DNA from: Phaeoceros laevis
Taxonomy: Eukaryota; Anthocerotophyta; Anthocerotopsida; Notothyladales
Direction of reading: 5' to 3'
NCBI GenBank assembly: GCA_049999765.1
Contig: JBNGIQ010009386.1
Location: 99,866-145,019 of the forward strand
Length of the DNA: 45,154 nt
Part shown: piece after piece, positions 1 through 9,925 of the stretch
How positions within the stretch are numbered: the stretch's first letter is position 1
How the letters are laid out: every line of letters starts with the position of its first letter
Program-made: the position numbers and the translations under genes
Notes under the pieces: generated by a model
The model's input: the letters and a program-made list of their open reading frames with translations, nothing else
Databases searched by the model: none
Told to the model about the DNA's origin: nothing

Positions 1-1053
1 GGTGCCTTGCAGAAGGGCAGGGAGCTGCACTCAAATATTGTCAAAAGGGGTCTTCTGGATGATGTAGTGGTGGGCAACTGCCTGGTGGACATGTATGCAA
101 AATGTGGTGAGCTGGAAATTGCACGCCAGGTTTTTGACAGCATGGACACAAAGGATGTGGTGACATGGACAGCGCTGATTGCTGGGTATGGTGCTTGTGA
201 TGAAGGTCGCAAGGCACTAGCTTGTTTTGAGGAGATGTTAGTTGCCGGTGTTCATCCTAATGATGTTACTTTTACTTGCCTTCTAGTAGCATGCAGTCAT
301 GAGGGACTGGTCCACGAGGGTCGCAAACACTTGTATTCCATGGCTGAACAGCATGGCATCAAACCTACTATTGAGCATTACACCTGCATGATTGATCTTC
401 TTGCGCGTGCTGGGTTAGATGAGGCAGAGAGGATGCTATTATCATGTGAAGGCCAAAATAATGTGGTGGGCTTGATGTCTTTGTTGAATGCTTGCAAAAG
501 TCACGGGGATATAGAGAGGGCTGTGTGGTGTTTTGAAAGCATTGTTAGGCTGGACCCTAAAATGGCGTCTGCCTATGTGCTCACGGCCAATGCCTATGCA
601 GATGCGGGTAGGTGGACCGATGTAGACAGGATTGAAACACAGAGAAGGGCAGCAGGAGCTAAGAAGAAACCTGCAGTGGCGAGCATTGAGGTGAGTATGG
701 AGGTACACAGATTTTTGGTGGGAGAAACGAGAAAGGATATTGAGCTTAAGGTAGAGAGCATAAATGCAGGTGTGAAGCAGGAAGGAGGCCATGTACCTCA
801 CATAAAGTTGGTGTTGAAGCCACTGAGTCAGAAGGGAAAGGAAGATGTGCTTTGTGGGCACGCTGGGAAGCCAGCTCTGGCCTTTGGTCTGTTGAACACT
901 CCGAGTGGGACACCTCTGATGGTAACGAAGAATCTACGCATGTGCAGCGACTGCCACAGCTCCACAGAAATCATGTCAAGGCTTGAACAGAGACATTGTG
1001 GTAAGGGATGGGTACTGTGTGCATCGATTCGCAAACGGGCGTTGCAGTTGTAA
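1..1053 (+). CDS. PPR protein, E/DYW class, C-terminal part (5' end outside window), decayed DYW domain
   Basis: PLS-class pentatricopeptide repeat proteins bind organelle RNA, and those with a C-terminal DYW domain carry out C-to-U editing. The frame is open from base 1. It shows PPR repeats around residues 1-140 (VVVGNCLVDMYAKCG, DVVTWTALIAGYG, NDVTFTCLLVACSHEG, IEHYTCMIDLLARAG), then E/E+ regions and a DYW-like tail (ALAFGLLNTPSGTPL, KNLRMCSDCH). The HSE-type zinc and catalytic motif is HAG here, so the catalytic glutamate is missing, while CxxCH is kept. Near base 985 the frame slips. Another frame would read QRDIVVRDGYCVHRFANG and would end CKGRL rather than DYW. The repeat 'LLARAGLDEAE' is also one residue short. 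The gene resembles the PPR units at 42.9-44.3 kb. It is probably a decaying or editing-incompetent paralog; PPR identity is certain, function is not. Confidence 0.9.
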   Translation, partial: GALQKGRELHSNIVKRGLLDDVVVGNCLVDMYAKCGELEIARQVFDSMDTKDVVTWTALIAGYGACDEGRKALACFEEMLVAGVHPNDVTFTCLLVACSHEGLVHEGRKHLYSMAEQHGIKPTIEHYTCMIDLLARAGLDEAERMLLSCEGQNNVVGLMSLLNACKSHGDIERAVWCFESIVRLDPKMASAYVLTANAYADAGRWTDVDRIETQRRAAGAKKKPAVASIEVSMEVHRFLVGETRKDIELKVESINAGVKQEGGHVPHIKLVLKPLSQKGKEDVLCGHAGKPALAFGLLNTPSGTPLMVTKNLRMCSDCHSSTEIMSRLEQRHCGKGWVLCASIRKRALQL

Positions 1054-1106
1054 GGGGCGACTGTGAGAATACTGAAGATCTAGCCAGTGCTCAGGTGTGT
1101 GTGCAA

Positions 1107-1222
1107 GAGATTGTTGTCTTTCTCTTGGGTGCGAATGTGCTTTTAACTCTATCCTCTTCAAACTGAGATTGTTGTCTTTCTCTTCGGGTGAATGTGCGTG
1201 CTTAACCCTATCCCTGTCAAAC
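1107..1222. repeat. 58-bp direct tandem duplication
   Basis: Two adjacent diverged copies, each starting gagattgttgtctttctctt, with a period of 58 bp, lie just 3' of the PPR frame. No coding content is seen. Confidence 0.7.
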
Positions 1223-1440
1223 TGAGACATGGACAGGGATTGCGGACACTGATCCACCACGTATCAAAGCACAGAATGATGGATCTCCTCAACTGAAAAT
1301 TAAGGGAGCTGATTGGAAGTGAGAACATGGGCATTTTCCAGTGGATACCCGGGGATATTTGAAGAACATATAGAAGGCGGGCAGGGGCCTGTTAGGGTGA
1401 AAGGAGGATCTGAAATGATCTGTTTGTGCATTCATCACAG

Positions 1441-1568
1441 CCGGAGTGGATGGCTCCTGAAGTACTTCGAGATGAACAGGCAACTGAGAAGTGTGATGTG
1501 TACAGCTTTGGGGTGGTTATTTGGGAGTTGGTAACTTTGCAGCTGCCTTGGAATGGACCAAGTCCGTC
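1441..1568 (+). pseudogene. isolated exon of a Raf-like (CTR1/EDR1-type) MAPKKK kinase domain
   Basis: The frame reads [19 protein letters not shown] and continues [20 protein letters not shown], which is kinase subdomain VIII-IX of plant Raf-like MAPKKKs. The residues before it end in tcatcacag, a good acceptor at the position where this family often has an intron (GT|PEWMAPE). A possible donor gtaggt follows; without splicing the frame stops at TAG 1570-1572. I could not find the flanking exons (DFG side or the C-terminal VVGAVGFQ-type exon), so this looks like a single-exon remnant of a kinase gene. It may be a transduplicated piece. Confidence 0.7.
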
Positions 1569-1572
1569 GTAG

Positions 1573-3550
1573 GTTGGTGAAGCATGCATTATGACTGTTC
1601 CTTTTTTATTATCTGCACAGAACAAAATGAGTGACTTGTAAATCCACTAGTATATGTAGAAAAGACTTTGGGGTTTGGTAGGTCAACCAAATTGAAACTA
1701 GGAAGACATGTGGGAAATGGAAGATATTTTGCCTTGAGGATAGTTTACAAGGATTGTATAACAATAGCAAAAGCAATTTTCCTTCTGTGTCTGGCTTCCT
1801 CGGTTGCTTTCTTCCGTTATTCTCTGCTTTTGAATGAGTGCTGAAAGCTATTTGAAGTTGGATTATTGGCATGAAAGTAGAAATGTGTAAAAGCGATGAC
1901 TGGTAGTATGTTCCCCCGGGCCCAGAGAAGGCTACGACAAAGAATGTTGAGGAGAGAGAAAATTTCGAAGATCATCCACGAAAGGCCCGCCAGGCAGCTG
2001 CAGACATGCTGTTCACGTATCAGCCTGAGGCCCTGCCTGCCTATTGGTACAAAGTAGCTATAGCTGCAGAGTACAAATTCTTTGTTTCAATGCATTAACT
2101 CATGTGGAGACTGTTGCGACTACAGATAGATGATGCTGGGGGATTGCTTGAAGAGTTGAAGAAGGACATGGATGCCGCAGTCGAGATCTGTTGGTTCTTA
2201 ATGCTTGCCAAATTTCAACTAGCTATGTCTGCCTGTGGTGATTAGACTTGTATATATGGCCCGAGAGGTGGCTGTGTCATAACCACAACCGTACAGCATG
2301 ATGGGAGCAATACTCCCGTTGCTGCTGGCTTGGACCAAACTCAAGGTTCCAGGTGAGGAACAATTTTTTGCCTGTTTTTCTATCCTGATGTATGTCATCA
2401 ATTGTAGACTAGTGAGTTAAAATAATAAAATCTACTCTTCTGCCATCATTCGTCCAGACTCCATACCTATACCAATGTTGATATAAGTATGAATGAATGA
2501 AAGCACCACCCAAAGTATGAATAATAGGTCACTTACTGAGCGTGCGTTTGTGGAGATGTCATACTAGCCAAGGGATCGTAGGACACCCAAGGATTCTCCA
2601 TCTCTTGGTAAGTGCACCTGCCTGGCCAGAATCCGCTCAAAGGAGGAGGCGAGCTCCTGGCAGCCAACAGTAATTGCAAACTTCACTACTACTGGAGCAA
2701 AACCGCCGATTGCTTTCCACACCTGAAGAATTTATTTTGGATGAACCATTTGCTTGCTCTTCTCTCTAGAGAGTGAAGACCTAGTACCTGTAGCCTGCAG
2801 GTATGATGAACTGAATACAATTGGGAACAGCTTGCAATTGAAGCAACAACCTTACCATCTAAAGGATCATCAGTCGTTCATGTAAGGATCAATTTAGTTC
2901 ATGGGGGGCTTGTGTAACAAAATGTGCAGATGGTGGTCAGTGTTTCCCTCTGGGACACGAGGTTGAGGTGGGACAAGGTTGCACTGGGATTTTGTGAACT
3001 CGTTCGCTGCACCGAGGGCGCTTAGGGGGGACTAATAAACCTTTTCCTCGATACCATTTTGGTGGAGTATCCACCCTGGAGATCCGCCCCTCTCAAGTAA
3101 TGGAACGAACGGGAGGGTAGTGAGCACGGTGGTACCTGACGTTTGCTTCAGCCACGTTTGCTACACAGTAGCTTGTGCCAGCTCCAAGCCTGCAGTGAGA
3201 TGAGGCATTGTGGACAGCCTGCGGTGGTATGAGAGCCAGTCGTTACGAGGGTATTATTTTGCAAAAGGAAGACTGCGAACTTGAGCTGCTATGTCCTATC
3301 CCAGTAGTCGTCAGAAAGAGTTGGCTAAAAATCCTGACCATGCTCATGACTCAGCGATTTCTTCGAAATCATCCGAGCTCCTGCTCATGGTGGAGTTGCC
3401 CCAAAGGTAATGCATAGCTGTGAGGGCGAGGTTCACAGTCTCAAAAAGGTAGGGTCCACATACCGTGCTTGACCTTCGGGCTCCATGAGCAGCACCCCTC
3501 TTTACGAAAGTTTTACCCCTTGAAGGACCCCTTTCCTCCTCGTCGTCCTT
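1573..3550. other. gene-poor stretch with one short coding-like frame
   Basis: The only coding-like signal is on the plus strand at about 1906-2098, then 2102-2245 in the same frame after one TAA. It reads, among others, NVEERENFEDHPRKARQAAA and LQIDDAGGLLEELKKDMDAA. I do not recognise it, and it may be a relic exon. The remainder holds no convincing gene, RNA or repeat. Confidence 0.4.
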
Positions 3551-3556
3551 GATCCA

Positions 3557-4626
3557 CTAGAAGCCTTCTTTGGCATCCCTTCCGCTGTCCTTAAATAACA
3601 GCTTTGCCCAGAACGTACATGCAGACAGATCCTCCTGCCCATTTGCAAGAGTAGAACTGGGTATCCGCTCCACATAAGTCACCACCTGCTGCAATGTATC
3701 TGGGCCCTGAAGTGCCCCATCAGCATTTGCTTCCCATGGGCTAGCATAAGTCAGACCAGCTGCCTCTTCTATTCATCTGTATTTGTTTCCCCTTCACCAC
3801 CTTCCCAGCAGGAGAAGGAACCCATTAGCTAAAGTCCCGGAACTACCTTCCTTTGCAGCTGAATGACAAGGTCCATTTTCTTCCTCCACAGCTGAAGCAC
3901 CACACTCCTCTCCCTCCATAGTTTCTGACGGAGCAGCCCCTCATCCATAGNNNNNNNNNNCCCCATCTTCTTCACGGGCAGAGATCTCCAATTCTCTCTA
4001 CAATCAGGAACAAAGCAGTATCAGAAACTATCACAAACATGAGCATGCCCAGAGTATGGAGGCCACATGGTCACATAATACCTCAAGCACTCCCAATGCC
4101 GTAGCTGGGTCGCGGATTGCCCAAAACGGTTCCCTTGACAAGACAAGTCCTGGGAGCACACTTGGCCTGCCACAGGGTTTCTTGAAGCTTTCGAACTGCC
4201 ATACACAAGTATTTCGAGTGCTTAATAACCACAGTTTAACGACATGAATAGTGGAGGCCAAAGTAAGCAACTCACATATTTATGAGAAAGGGCCTCTTCA
4301 GCTGTACACCTGTGGGAAGGATCAAAAGCCAGCATGCGAGACAAAAGATCCACCACTTCTTCATCACAGCCAGCCAGTTGCGATGCTAGATTCCCGCGCT
4401 GTGACAACAATGGTTCCAAAGTGAAATGGTGGTCCTGAACGCTTAGGAGTTAAGTGTCTCATCAGCAGATCCTGCAAACAATTATCACTATTGGCATTCT
4501 CATGAAAACTTGCTCTGTCCAAGACGACCTTGGGCCAGCATGCTGAATAGATTTTTACACAGATGGCGGCCACTCAACCCACTGCAACGGATGGAAACTC
4601 ACCCAGAAATGCAGCCAACTGACCAC
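3557..4626 (-). CDS. Ser/Thr protein kinase gene, C-terminal exons only (5' part not found, crosses an assembly gap)
   Basis: Exons read by eye on the minus strand: 4626-4603 (WSVGCIS, kinase subdomain IX), 4434-4276 (LEPLLSQRGNLASQ through VVDLLSRMLAFDPSHRCTAE, the subdomain XI arginine region, ending ALSHKY), 4195-4082 (FESFKKPCGRPSVLPG to LGVLE), 3997 into the gap (RELEISAREEDG), 3950-3847 (ECGASAVEEENGPCHSAAKE) and 3768-3557 (EEAAGLTYASPWEANADG to DAKEGF, stop TAG). Exons 4434-4276, 4195-4082 and 3997 onward join in phase 0. The join of the WSVGC mini-exon to the next exon needs a weak AAG acceptor and leaves fewer residues than kinases normally have there, so an exon may be missing or broken. 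The subfamily is not identified. The kinase N-lobe is absent; the next sequence on its 5' side is retroelement DNA in the same orientation. Confidence 0.55.
3951..3960. other. assembly gap (10 N)
   Basis: A run of ten N. It interrupts the C-terminal exons of the minus-strand kinase gene, so the coding sequence between 3850 and 3997 cannot be joined reliably. Confidence 0.99.
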
Positions 4627-4799
4627 CTGAAAGAAGAAGGAAACAAAAACGAGCTGGCAGGTTCAGTTAACAGAGTTGCATGGTATCGACAACTACATAA
4701 GGCTGCTGTACCCTCCATAACTACATATAGAGATAACAAGCTCCTCCACATAACATCCTGTTGTGGAACAGACAAGGGTCCTCCGAACCAGTGGACTTC

Positions 4800-6178
4800 T
4801 TACATGTCAATAGCAGACGAGTATTGCCCTTGGGACATGACAACCTCAGGTGCTATCGAGCACCTGAGGTTGTCATGTCCCAAGGACAATACCTGTTCAG
4901 CTAGAGCAGACCTCCTATCTTCAGCATCAACCTTGCCTCCTGCAGTGCGGATCCTCCATGCTGAGTCCCGTAAAGCTGCTCCCTCCAGGCCCAACTTGTG
5001 AGCAAAAGCTGAACCAAGTATGACAGGTTGGGCTCCAGTGTCCAGTAATGCAACCCTCGGGACTTCCCCGTTGATCGCGACTCAACCTTGGCGATTATCC
5101 ACAAGCACAGCTCCTAGGGTCACCAGCATCCTCTCTGACGGAGGTATGACGGGCAAACCCTTGGTCACCTGATGCAGGATGGGGCTGCAGACTGGCTTCT
5201 CCGGTGACAACACACTAGTCAGTGGCTGGCCGTGCAATTTTGCCACAAATTCACCTTCAGCACGCTGCAACTGAGCTGCTGCTGCATCAACCGGGACCTC
5301 TGTCGGGACTGGCCATGCTGGCAATGCTGGCCATAGCTTCGCCGCTCTGCAAGTTCGCTTTACGGCCACTAGTGGAGGTGACGCGCCTTCCTCTAGTTCG
5401 CATTCCTCCTGCTGCACCTCAGGTTCCACAAGTGCAGTGGAGGCCCCAACAGGGACTGCTCCCTGATTCAACAACTGCAATACCTGGACAGCGGTGAGAC
5501 CCAAATCCTGGAACGAAAAAAGGTGAGAAGTCATGACCTTCTCCAAAACCTGACCAGGTGGAAGCTGCCTTAGCAGCGCTTCTGCTTGCATGCCCGATGC
5601 CCAAGCTCCGGCTTCTCCAGCAGACCCCGTGCTGACCGTCCTTTGGAGCGGTTGCCGCGAATCACTACCACTCCCCGTCGATGCAATTTCAGGGTTTGGC
5701 TGCACTGAAGCGCCATCGCTCAGATTGCCGTCCCCAGCATCTCCACTCCCTGCAGATTGCTCATCGGAGGTGACTGGCAGGGACGCTTCCCCGGCCTGCC
5801 TCAGAATCGCTTCGCTTCTTGCTCCATGGTCATTGGTGCAAAAGACATAGGAATGGCCGCACGGGCACCTCGCGCCCTGGTGACTGGTGCATTAGCTCGT
5901 ACGCCTGCTGGTGGTGCATCTCGGTTGCCCGCATGCCTACGGGTAACCGCCTGGACCTCGGCTTCCCAAACCCTCTCTTCGTCGGTCAGCTGAGCTCGGA
6001 ATTCTGCCCACCGCTCGGCCCGGCTGGGTGAGGGATTGTCCTCCACCGCCATGAGAGCATGATATGGCAGTCCGTACCGCTGCGCCGTGGCAGCACTGCT
6101 GGTAGATGCTTCCGCATCCGCTGCCTTCGCCGTCATACCAACGGCCTCGCCTTGCTTTCGGCGGGGGTGAAATAGCAA
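4800..6178 (-). mobile_element. decayed LTR-retroelement gag-protease fragment
   Basis: Read on the minus strand, a GC-rich coding region of about 400 codons begins near 6178 with a gag-like part (EERVWEAEVQAVTRRHAGN) and continues at 5705-5082 with a Pro/Glu/Ala-rich linker. It then enters a retropepsin-like segment at about 5070-4890: VALLDTGAQPVILGSAFAHK, with the DTGA active-site triad region of retroviral-type aspartic proteases. The copy is dead: there is a frameshift near 5812 and an in-frame TGA directly upstream of the protease, at about 5082. No reverse transcriptase, RNase H, integrase, CCHC knuckle or LTR pair was seen, so this is a truncated piece. It lies in the same orientation as, and 5' to, the kinase exons at 3557-4626. 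Confidence 0.7.
4821..4892. repeat. near-perfect 34-bp palindrome, 4-nt loop
   Basis: The left arm (4821-4854) and right arm (4859-4892) are reverse complements with one mismatch, separated by atcg. The core is ccttgggacatgacaacctc. It lies at the 3' edge of the retropepsin-coding stretch. Confidence 0.95.
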
Positions 6179-6189
6179 TGGGTTTGATA

Positions 6190-7070
6190 AAATGCACGTT
6201 TTTTGGCGTTTTCAATCTAACAAGAGGATTCAATACCTAGTTTCCTCAACTAAATTTGCGGGGGCATACATGATCCGTCTCACCACTTGTGGCGACAAGC
6301 TCGTTTTCATGTTGCGGGAAAGGAAGGTGCCTTGGAGTCGCACCCGGAGTTTTCGTCTTGCATACGGACTGTAATTCGCTGGTCCGCTGGTCAGTCTTCG
6401 AGACAGTGCTCCCCATGTCGCCTTTCAGAAGCTTTTTTTGCCCCATGCTGGGCCACGGTGCTAAAATACCTACAACCGCGTCCGAGGCGTCGGATGGACG
6501 GCAATCGAAACGAAGCCACGCCGGAGGGAAAGAAAGGCCAGCTTATTAATCGGGTGGGCCTGCTTACAATAAGCGTGTCCTCGCCTCCCTCCCGCAGCAA
6601 GCGGCAGGAATCAACCGACGACCTGGCCTGGGGTTCAAACTTTGAATATTATTATTATTAATCCCAACCCAGAGCCTAACGTTTAGCGGAAGTTGCGGGA
6701 CGCAACCAATGAGACCCACGTCCGCGGCACGTCGGAAACCTAACCTGGTTCAAGTAGTCTAAAAAGTGGTCTAGCATCCGCCGTTATTAGTTAGGGGCGA
6801 CGTCATGCCGCGACCGACGACCCCCCGACAGCTTGCGGTCGCGGGAGTCGAGGAAGGCGGCGGACCGGGCGGACTACCAAAGTCTAACAGAAGCCCTGGT
6901 TACCGCCCCGGTTGCCGACGACCGATGCTAATCTGGTCCCTTGAAGCAGCGCGAGTCGTGGGAGGCAAACCGCAGAACGCGCCGCCTGCCGCTGCTGAGC
7001 TCATCGGGCTCGGCTCGCAAGCTCGATTGGGGAGCTGGCCATGGCGGGAGGGATGGAAAGCACTAGTCAC
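6190..7070. other. intergenic region upstream of expansin, GC-rich, no gene recognised
   Basis: Several overlapping short frames on both strands show no family resemblance. A short (tat/att)n run sits at about 6646-6660. Part of this stretch may be 5' leader or LTR sequence of the retroelement fragment, but no LTR pair is visible. Confidence 0.5.
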
Positions 7071-7071
7071 G

Positions 7072-7089
7072 CTCTCTCTCTCTCTCTCT
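7072..7089. repeat. CT/GA microsatellite in the expansin promoter
   Basis: About nine CT dinucleotides lie 50 bp upstream of the TATA box. CT/GA-rich tracts are common in plant core promoters. Confidence 0.9.
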
Positions 7090-7139
7090 ACTAACTGTAA
7101 CTGTGTGCGAGCTCTGACTTGGAGGAGGTGCGGGGCAGC

Positions 7140-7147
7140 TATATAAG
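7140..7147 (+). promoter_or_regulatory. TATA box of the expansin gene
   Basis: TATATAAG lies about 400 bp upstream of the expansin start codon and just downstream of the CT tract. Transcription would be expected to begin about 25-35 bp further on, near 7170-7180, leaving a long 5' leader. Confidence 0.7.
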
Positions 7148-7543
7148 CTGGAGGCAGCCCAGCCAGTGTCAGGATATCTCATCATTTGGAGCAATTGATG
7201 AACTGCGAGCTGCGAGCTGAGCGATTCTGACCCTCCCATCGCTGCCGCCTGCTCCGCCGGAGGCCTCTCTCTGAGCGTCCAGGTAGACTGACCAGCTGAT
7301 CCGTACCAATTGGTCGTCCCGGCCGCAGTCGATCGGGGCAATGCTGTTTCATTTGCTTGGTTTTGGAGCTGGTTTAAATTTGTTGTAGTTGAGGCCGTCG
7401 CTGAGGATTTGTGAATGCGGCAAGGGAATTGGAACAGAGGAGGTGGTGGTGGTGACCTCGATCGATCTGATCGATGCGCCAACTTCCAGACAGGTCTGTT
7501 GAAATCTGACATGTATGAGTTGTGGCGCATCAATTGCAGAGCA

Positions 7544-8773
7544 ATGGCGGTGACGATACGATGGCAAGTGGTGCTGCTGGCGATCATGATGTTTGTGGCT
7601 GCCTACCAGATCGCGGAGGTGGACGCCCTGCAGAAGAAGAAGGGCGTCGTGGAGAAGAAGCTGGACAAGTATAAAACTCCATTGAAGAAGAAGGTGGAGG
7701 CCCAGTACAAGCCCAAGAAGAAGGACGAGAAGAAGAAGAAGAAGAAGAAGCCGGTGCAGGAGCAGAAGAAGAGCAAGGCTGCGCCCAAGAAGAAGCCCGC
7801 TCCCAAGCCGTACAAGCTGAGCAAGTTTAAGAAGCCGACGAAGAAGCCTGCTGTTGCTCCCAAGCTTAAGAAGCCGAGTCTGCCCTGGAAGAAGAAACCC
7901 ACTCTCCCCAAGATCGTGAAGAAGCCCAAGGTGCCGTCCCTGCCCAGGCCCAGGCCCTCCTACGGCGGCGGCGGAGGCTCCTTCGGCCCCTGGAAGCCGG
8001 CCCACGCCACCTTCTACGGCGGAGCCGATGCATCCGGCACAAACGGTAAGCAGTTTCTACATGGATCCGTTCCATGGATGAATGAATGAATTCCTCGTTT
8101 AGAACTGCTACAAAGGCTGACGATCGTGAGCTTTGCACCCAAACCTGTAGGCGGTGCTTGCGGGTATGGAAACATGTACTCTGCGGGGTACGGCATCAAC
8201 ACCGCTGCTCTGAGCTACGCTTTGTTCAACAACGGAGCCCAGTGCGGAGCCTGTTACGAGATCAGGTGCGTGGGCAGCAAATGGTGCATCCCGGGCGCGC
8301 CCAGCCTCACCATCACTGCCACCAACTCGTGCCCGCCCAACTGGGCCATCCCCAGCGACGCCGGGGGCTGGTGCAACCCGCCCAGGGAGCACTTCGACAT
8401 GTCGGTGCCGGCCTTCACGCGGCTGGCGCAGTTCGTGGCCGGGATCGTGCCCGTGAGCTACCGGAGGGTGCCCTGTGTGAGGAAAGGAGGGGTGCGCTTC
8501 ACCATCACCGGCAACCCCAATTTTAACCTGGTGCTGGCCTACAATGTGGGTGGGGATGGGAATCTGGTGGAGCTGTCCATCAAGGGCAGCAGGACCAATT
8601 GGGAGGTGATGAAGCGGAACTGGGGCATGAACTGGCAGTCACATACCGTGGTCACTGGGCAGGCGCTGTCGTTCAGGGCTAAGACCAGTGATGGGAAGGT
8701 GCTCGTCTTCACTGATGTGTGCGGGGCTAACTGGAGTTTCGGCCAGACCTGCGAGAGCTCCTTCAACTTCTGA
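7544..8773 (+). CDS. alpha-expansin with a lysine/proline-rich N-terminal extension (two exons)
   Basis: Expansins are secreted proteins that loosen cell walls without hydrolysis. Join 7544-8045 and 8151-8773 (374 aa); the 105-bp intron starts GTAAGC, ends TGTAG and splits a Gly codon inside [10 protein letters not shown], the usual expansin intron-A position. I chose ATG 7544 because it gives a signal peptide ([20 protein letters not shown]) and a good context (gcaATGg); in-frame ATGs at 7511 and 7415 would precede it. Residues about 30-140 are strongly basic (repeated KKK, KKP and KKKPAPKPY-type blocks). Then comes the double-psi barrel ([36 protein letters not shown]) and the C-terminal beta-sandwich domain ([22 protein letters not shown]). 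The ordinary alpha-expansin has no such basic segment. Family assignment is secure; the role of the extension is unknown, possibly anchoring to acidic pectin. Confidence 0.95.
8046..8150 (+). other. expansin intron (105 bp, phase 1)
   Basis: GTAAGC to TGTAG; removing it restores the conserved Gly-Gly-Ala-Cys expansin motif. A single-frame reading runs into the intron and misses the second exon. Confidence 0.95.
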
Positions 8774-9310
8774 TGAAGGAATTTGAACATTCAAGAGCTG
8801 ATTGGTGGCTTGCAATTGCCATTGCAATTGGGAGCTCCTTTCTGGCTGGAGGGGGGACTTGGAAAGCTTGACATACATTTTTTTGCCAGATTGAGGGACT
8901 TCATGTGGAAGTTCTCAGGTTTGTAGATTTTTTGCAGGGTTGCGCTGGGCATGAAACAGGATGGAGCAGCACCTCTAGCAGTAACTCTTATCATAGCAGT
9001 AGCAGTATGATGAGAGACCCCGTTGCTATAGCTAGCTGCTGAGGCAAATTGTGGCCCTCTTGGGACGCCCGCAGCTGCTGGAATTCATTTCATTATTTAT
9101 TCGGGGGTATTGTTGAACAGATCATTGATTGAGGCTCTGACAATGGGAGCCTGCTTTGCCCTGTCCTGCTGCTTCATGCTGGATATTTGAGCTTAGCTTG
9201 ACGCCAGCTAAGTGATGTATAATAAGGAAGCTTGCAACTTTTGGAAGCTGTACAACCCGGTCAGCCAGACTTGCTCAGTTTGTGGAGGCTGCAGAAAATT
9301 AAATAAAGTC
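8774..9310 (+). other. expansin 3' region
   Basis: This stretch is non-coding. An AATAAA at 9302-9307 could be the poly(A) signal and would give a 3' UTR of about 530 nt. No other gene is seen. Confidence 0.45.
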
Positions 9311-9462
9311 GACCTGAAGTAGACCTGCTTTTTATCTTTCTATTATGTGGACTACTCGAAGCATCGTCACACGTTCACAAGTTCAAGGAGTACATGTCCT
9401 GAGCACTCAGGAGTGCCACAGCGCTCAGGAGTGCCAGAGCGACTTTTATAGGAAAGAGTGTG

Positions 9463-9533
9463 GTTCTCGCAGGATTTCCAATTTTGATGATATTGTTCAA
9501 GAAATCCATCAAAATTGGTTATCATGCGGGAAC
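9463..9533. repeat. imperfect inverted repeat / hairpin, about 29-bp stem
   Basis: The arm gttctcgcaggatttccaat... (9463-9493) pairs with the reverse complement of 9504-9533 at about 25 of 29 positions, with a loop of about 10 nt. The size resembles a plant miRNA foldback or a small MITE. Confidence 0.75.
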
Positions 9534-9920
9534 ATATAGTTTTCATGATGTATTGGTAAATCACAAAGTCACGTATACCATTGTTCCTCTAGACAATTGA
9601 ACTATGTGCCTCCACCTACAACCACGGCGAGGTTGTTGACACACTACAAGTCGGTATATGCATATATGGCATTCTTGCGCTTCTGCCTCTTGAGGATATT
9701 GCTTGAAAGAGTTTAAAATAGACAAGCGAGGGAAAGAAACTACTATGGGTGCTTGGGTCCTTATGCCGGTGTGAGGGTTTGAAGCTCAACTTGTTCATAA
9801 AGCATTTGGAGAATGGAATCTGGAGTTCATTGAATAAAATAATCAGATTCTACTTTGAAAAGAACATTTCTGTCAATTTATAAGTACTATGTACAAAAGT
9901 TTATATGCTAACCAAAACTC
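9534..9920. other. intergenic stretch, nothing recognised
   Basis: AT-rich with only short frames. No gene, RNA or repeat stands out. Confidence 0.5.
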
Positions 9921-9925
9921 TACAC

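Noticed and set aside
4510-5001. Plus-strand ORF of 163 codons
   Set aside because: It is antisense to kinase exons and to the retropepsin reading (DTGA motif), and has no domain of its own.
7349-8005. Minus-strand Leu-rich ORF opposite the expansin N-terminus
   Set aside because: Mirror image of the Lys-rich (AAG) codons, which read CTT/Leu on the other strand.
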